A DNA stretch of 64,000 bases. Source: Proales similis. Lineage: Eukaryota; Rotifera; Eurotatoria; Ploima; Proalidae. The translations under genes and the position numbers were made by a program. Location of the stretch: positions 744,001-808,000 of the forward strand of contig JAGVRJ010000002.1 in NCBI GenBank assembly GCA_019059635.1. The letters run 5' to 3'. Below the pieces are notes generated by a model. It saw only the letters and a program-made list of their open reading frames with translations. It was not told the DNA's origin and made no database searches. Shown here piece after piece: positions 60,601 through 64,000 of the stretch (positions within the stretch are counted from its first letter, which is position 1; each line of letters starts with the position of its first letter).

Positions 60601-63055
60601 TCTCTGACATACGAGTATCAACTCGAGTGATGCAATTCAACATACCAGTAGAAGCTTACGGTCCCATATTTAACGATCTAGCGCAAGAGGTTTTCTATTG
60701 AACAATTTCATTCAAATTAAAACGATTTTGGTGATGACTTATTCGACAAGATTGATGCGGACATGCTTCAGCATTTAGACAGAAATCTGCACATTGGCGC
60801 TGAAGTGAAAGAAGTCTACGACGAGCTTCTCAAGACTACAGACGAGAGCCACCTCCAGTTCGATTTGGTATGATTTGCTCATCAGACTCGGCCGGTTGAA
60901 ATTTTTCTAAATTGGGCCAACTTGATCAAGGACCATTTTGTGATTAAAGCGCCCGATGCGTTGAATAGCGAGTCGAGTCGATTGTCAAGCCTGCTCAACA
61001 AACACGGACCCGCAAGCTTTGTGAATATGAGCTTGATTGAAAACAGTAGAAAAGAACCACCGTGGAAAGGGACTGACTTCAGAGAGTGGAACAAAACGTG
61101 AGTTGAAATATTTGTCGCAAGTTAAACTTGAGCGAAACTTGAACGCTGAAAACTGAGCGTCTGGTTAATACTAATCCCCAGGTACATGAACAAATTGTTC
61201 TACGTGAACAATAAACTGAGAAGGTTGATTAAAGCGCAGCTTGAAAGCGACACTGTTTATAAACTATTTAGCTGTTTGCCTTGAGATTTCTTCGAGTCGA
61301 TTGATTCTCTTTTCCTTTTCTTTTCCTTTTCCTCTTTTCCTGCATTTTCTGTTTGTGTAGAGTTTGAGAAGTTTGTTTGTTTTTCCTATCGATTATGATC
61401 TCAACTCTGGTAGCTCGATGCTTGAGTAGAATGAGTACGTTTCTCTGGAATATTTTCTCTCCATGTCTATTGAAAACGTACTCTACTCTTGTTTTTGTGT
61501 GTTTGCATATTTCCATGAAATTTCAATTATCTAATCGGAATTTAAACCTTCTCAAGCCCGCTCATTCAAACAAAAGTAGAGGAGAAACGCTACCGTCCAA
61601 AAGTCTACAAAACAAAGCCAGTGCCAGATTTTGGCCCGATCGAAATCAAGCCGGAGAAAATCGAGCTCTACCGGCACATTGATCCCAGTGACATGACGGA
61701 CAAAGAGTTCAAGCACTGGCTCAGCTGGTGGGAAAACCACTTTAGCACTGAGGACTATCTCAAGTACCTATCGACTCAGGTCAGTCAGAAGCAGCCACCA
61801 TTTCCCTTCTTTACTCGATCAAACTGACAAAATGTCTGATAAAGAGCTCCGATTATCTGGCACTCATATTTCACATGTACGAGGAGAAAGAAAACGTAGA
61901 GGAGACGCGTACGGATGCCGAGAGTAAGATTATGGAGGCAAAAGTCAAAGCTGAACGGTATGTAGAGTCGTTCTATCATTTGACTTTTGTTGCCATTAAG
62001 CTGTGGGTGAATAGAGAAAAGATGGAAAAATTAAATGAATCACGAAGTCAGAAATTGGATTTCAAGGCTGGCTTTTGGAATCCAAACGTTGTGCTAATGG
62101 GAGGCTTGGGCAAAGAGCCTGAGCTCACTGACAGCGAGGATCCGATAAAGAACCTTCAACGGCAGCTCGAAGCAGAGAAAAGCAAATCTGTGAGAATAAG
62201 CTTTTTCCATTCAGGAAATGACGACCGAGCAGAGAGGTATGACACGCAGTCTTAAGTCATGATTTCAAAAGCTGATCAAATTGCACATGGAATACAGAGA
62301 TGAAATTCTTGATCGAATGATTGGCGAACTCAACGAAGTAAGTCAACTGGGACTGGATTTGTGGTTTAGTGAAATTTTACAACTCTGATGCTCAAAATTG
62401 AAGAAACGAGACGAGCAGCCACAACAGCGACTGGAAAGGGTCTGGGCTTTACTTCGAATGACAGACATGGAGAAGCTAGACATGGCTGTCAAGTATTCAT
62501 CAGATCAATACATTGGTCAGCTCTTGGAGGTTTGTTGCATTTTGGACTCGATTTGAACTGGACCATTTAAATTGCTTTCCAACTTCCTAGGCCATTAACA
62601 TGTGGGAACAAGTGACTTTTATGATCGTGAACCGAGAGCGGCTTATTTTTGATTTGGAGAACTTTGAGAGATTTGCCTGCGACCCGAATCGATTCTTCAT
62701 TAGAGGTCAGAATTAAATGCCGACCTTCTAAAGCTGAAAACTTGAACTGTGCGAAAATTTGATGAATAAAGGACAACGCGGAAGTTCGGTGGCTCGATTG
62801 CAGGAGGCTCAAAAGCGCGATAATTTGTACAAAGAAATTGACAGACTCCAAAGCCAAATTGAGCCACTTCTGAAGCGAATTGAGAAAAAGTTTGGCGACC
62901 GTGTCAGCTACAATGGGCGACTGTATAAAGCTAAGATGAAATCAGATCGTATCGAAATGCTCAACTGGCTCACTGAAGAACGTCGAAGCAAGTACTTTCG
63001 ACACGAAATCAAGCAAAAAGCTTTGAATCCCAGGCTAATCGAACTTGCCAAATAA
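57633..63055 (+). CDS. Multi-exon coiled-coil protein, possibly CCDC87-like
   Basis: About twenty short exons separated by about 45 to 70 bp introns encode a charged, mostly helical protein. It starts MHRHVSLLNPDG, has long E/K/R-rich coiled coils (for example 58850-60500), and then KPVPDFGPIEIKPEKIELY, MTDKEFKHWLSWWENHF and DYLALIFHMYEEKE. The C-terminal block (FERFACDPNRFF, then FGDRVSYNGRLYKAKM and RIEMLNWLTEERR) resembles CCDC87 of vertebrates, a sperm acrosome protein. This is from memory and not certain. Exon joins are only partly resolved, and the region could hold two genes. Stop at 63053-63055. Confidence 0.5.
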
Positions 63056-63306
63056 ATTTTCTTTTCTTATTTTCATTTCTTTTTGAATGAAAGAATATTA
63101 CATGATTCAACTTTCAGCTAATCTAAATCTAATAAATCTCAAAAGCCCTTTAGAGGTCATAATTTCTGCTGATTTTTTATCGTACAATTTATTGTTTTCC
63201 TTGAACGAACATTTACTAAATAGAGAAGTAAATCCAAGAGAAGGTAATAGGAAAAGAGGGGAAATGTGTGTGCTGCTCTGAGTAATTCTCCGATAAGTTT
63301 GTTGAT

Positions 63307-63594
63307 TTAGACTCGGCCACCAACTTGTTCCTGGTAGACCTCAATGACATCATTATCTTCCATTTCGAGCTGTTTAGGCGTCTCGTCATCATTGATTCGA
63401 CGCCCGTCGAACAAGAAACGAAGCGAGCTGACTGGCACCCCCTGGCGATCGCTGTACGATTTCTTTAACTTGGCCATGTTGGTTGTCATTTTAACTTTGA
63501 AATGCACCTCACTGTTGTCTTGGCCGACTACCTTAAGTCTGATGTACTCGTCGCCTCCCTCAGGCTTAGCGCTTGCATTGTTTTGGTCAGACAT
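63307..63594 (-). CDS. SUMO1: SUMO (small ubiquitin-like modifier)
   Basis: An intronless 95-codon gene. The ubiquitin-like fold is clear: [66 protein letters not shown]. Ends GGRV, so a SENP protease must remove two residues to expose the conjugating diglycine. The N-terminus lacks the VKxE-type Lys of SUMO2/3, but the RFLFDGRRI block is shared with both groups; a SUMO1-type identity is a guess. Upstream to 64000 nothing else is recognised. Confidence 0.97.
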   Translation of the reverse strand: MSDQNNASAKPEGGDEYIRLKVVGQDNSEVHFKVKMTTNMAKLKKSYSDRQGVPVSSLRFLFDGRRINDDETPKQLEMEDNDVIEVYQEQVGGRV

Positions 63595-64000
63595 TTCGGT
63601 TCCTTAGTTTTTTTCGGGTCGGCTTCTCTTATGATAAAGTAGACGATGTTCTCAATGTCTCAGCTCGATATGTGTGAATACGATGCTGTTCAAAACGACT
63701 GAAAACGAAAACCTAATGTTAGTGCTTGTTGGACCATGCATGTACTCGCATTATACCATGTCCGCAATTCTATCATTTCCTAAATGGCGACCGGGAAAAA
63801 GGATGATTAAATGACGACCCGCGATATATAATCGACATATAAATGAAACTTTAAACGAAAAGTATTTTAATGAGAGGAGAATTAATTGATCAAAAGGTAA
63901 TTAATATATCAAACGCGATGTATTAATAATCATGAAATAAAGTATAAGACGTAAAATTAAATTAAAACAATAAAAAAAGGCTACTATGATCTAAATCGGC
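63595..64000. other. Upstream flank of SUMO to window end
   Basis: AT-rich sequence with no supported exon. It includes the SUMO promoter, with no recognised motif. Confidence 0.5.

Overview
The window is nuclear DNA from a small-genome invertebrate animal. Protein genes are packed at roughly one per 2 to 3 kb, most introns are only about 50 to 65 bp with GT..AG ends, and gene content is typical of metazoans (ULK3, FOCAD, RAD9, NAAA, FLVCR, MFSD12, neurocalcin, CCDC87-like). I cannot name the species from sequence alone. Several genes carry a splice-acceptor-like site at or just before the start codon, and one gene pair is spaced like an operon. Animals that use spliced-leader trans-splicing are therefore candidates, but this is inference.

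Layout. 1-822 (-) ULK3, cut by the window edge; 1119-7691 (+) FOCAD; 7901-9750 (-) a C2HC zinc-finger protein; 10676-12607 (+) RAD9; 12942-14737 and 15220-17059 (+) two tandem holocarboxylase synthetases; 17227-18407 (-) CDC37; 19303-20795 (+) ARPC1; 21086-21724 (+) MED20; 22461-23218 and 23761-24553 (-) a canonical and a highly diverged KDEL receptor; 24687-26400 (-) QRSL1 (GatA) and 26499-27974 (-) GTPBP6; 28476-29810 (-) a SERBP1/HABP4 protein; 30569-31261 (-) an SH3-like protein; 31594-34051 (-) threonyl-tRNA synthetase; 34963-36665 (+) a MAM/mucin membrane protein; 36907-38336 and 38553-39862 (+) two tandem NAAA amidases; 40223-41527 (+) ABHD3; 41910-42917 (+) a secreted WD40 protein; 43965-46097 (+) FLVCR; 47429-48023 (-) DYNLT1; 51460-53375 (+) MFSD12; 56129-56909 (+) neurocalcin; 57633-63055 (+) a coiled-coil protein, possibly CCDC87; 63307-63594 (-) SUMO.

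The genes are mostly unrelated housekeeping functions and do not form one pathway. The exception is QRSL1 and GTPBP6, both mitochondrial translation genes, which lie head to tail only 98 bp apart.

The most notable signal is in the tandem duplicates. HLCS and NAAA pairs have strongly diverged 5' halves but share near-identical GC-rich 3' tracts, in HLCS including the introns. This is the pattern expected from recent, possibly GC-biased, gene conversion. Other points of interest are a KDEL-receptor paralog that lost ligand-contact residues, an altered biotinyl-AMP loop in both HLCS copies, stop-free introns of length 3n, a GC-AG intron, and two long gene-free regions around MFSD12. No CRISPR, prokaryotic, viral or transposon genes were recognised.
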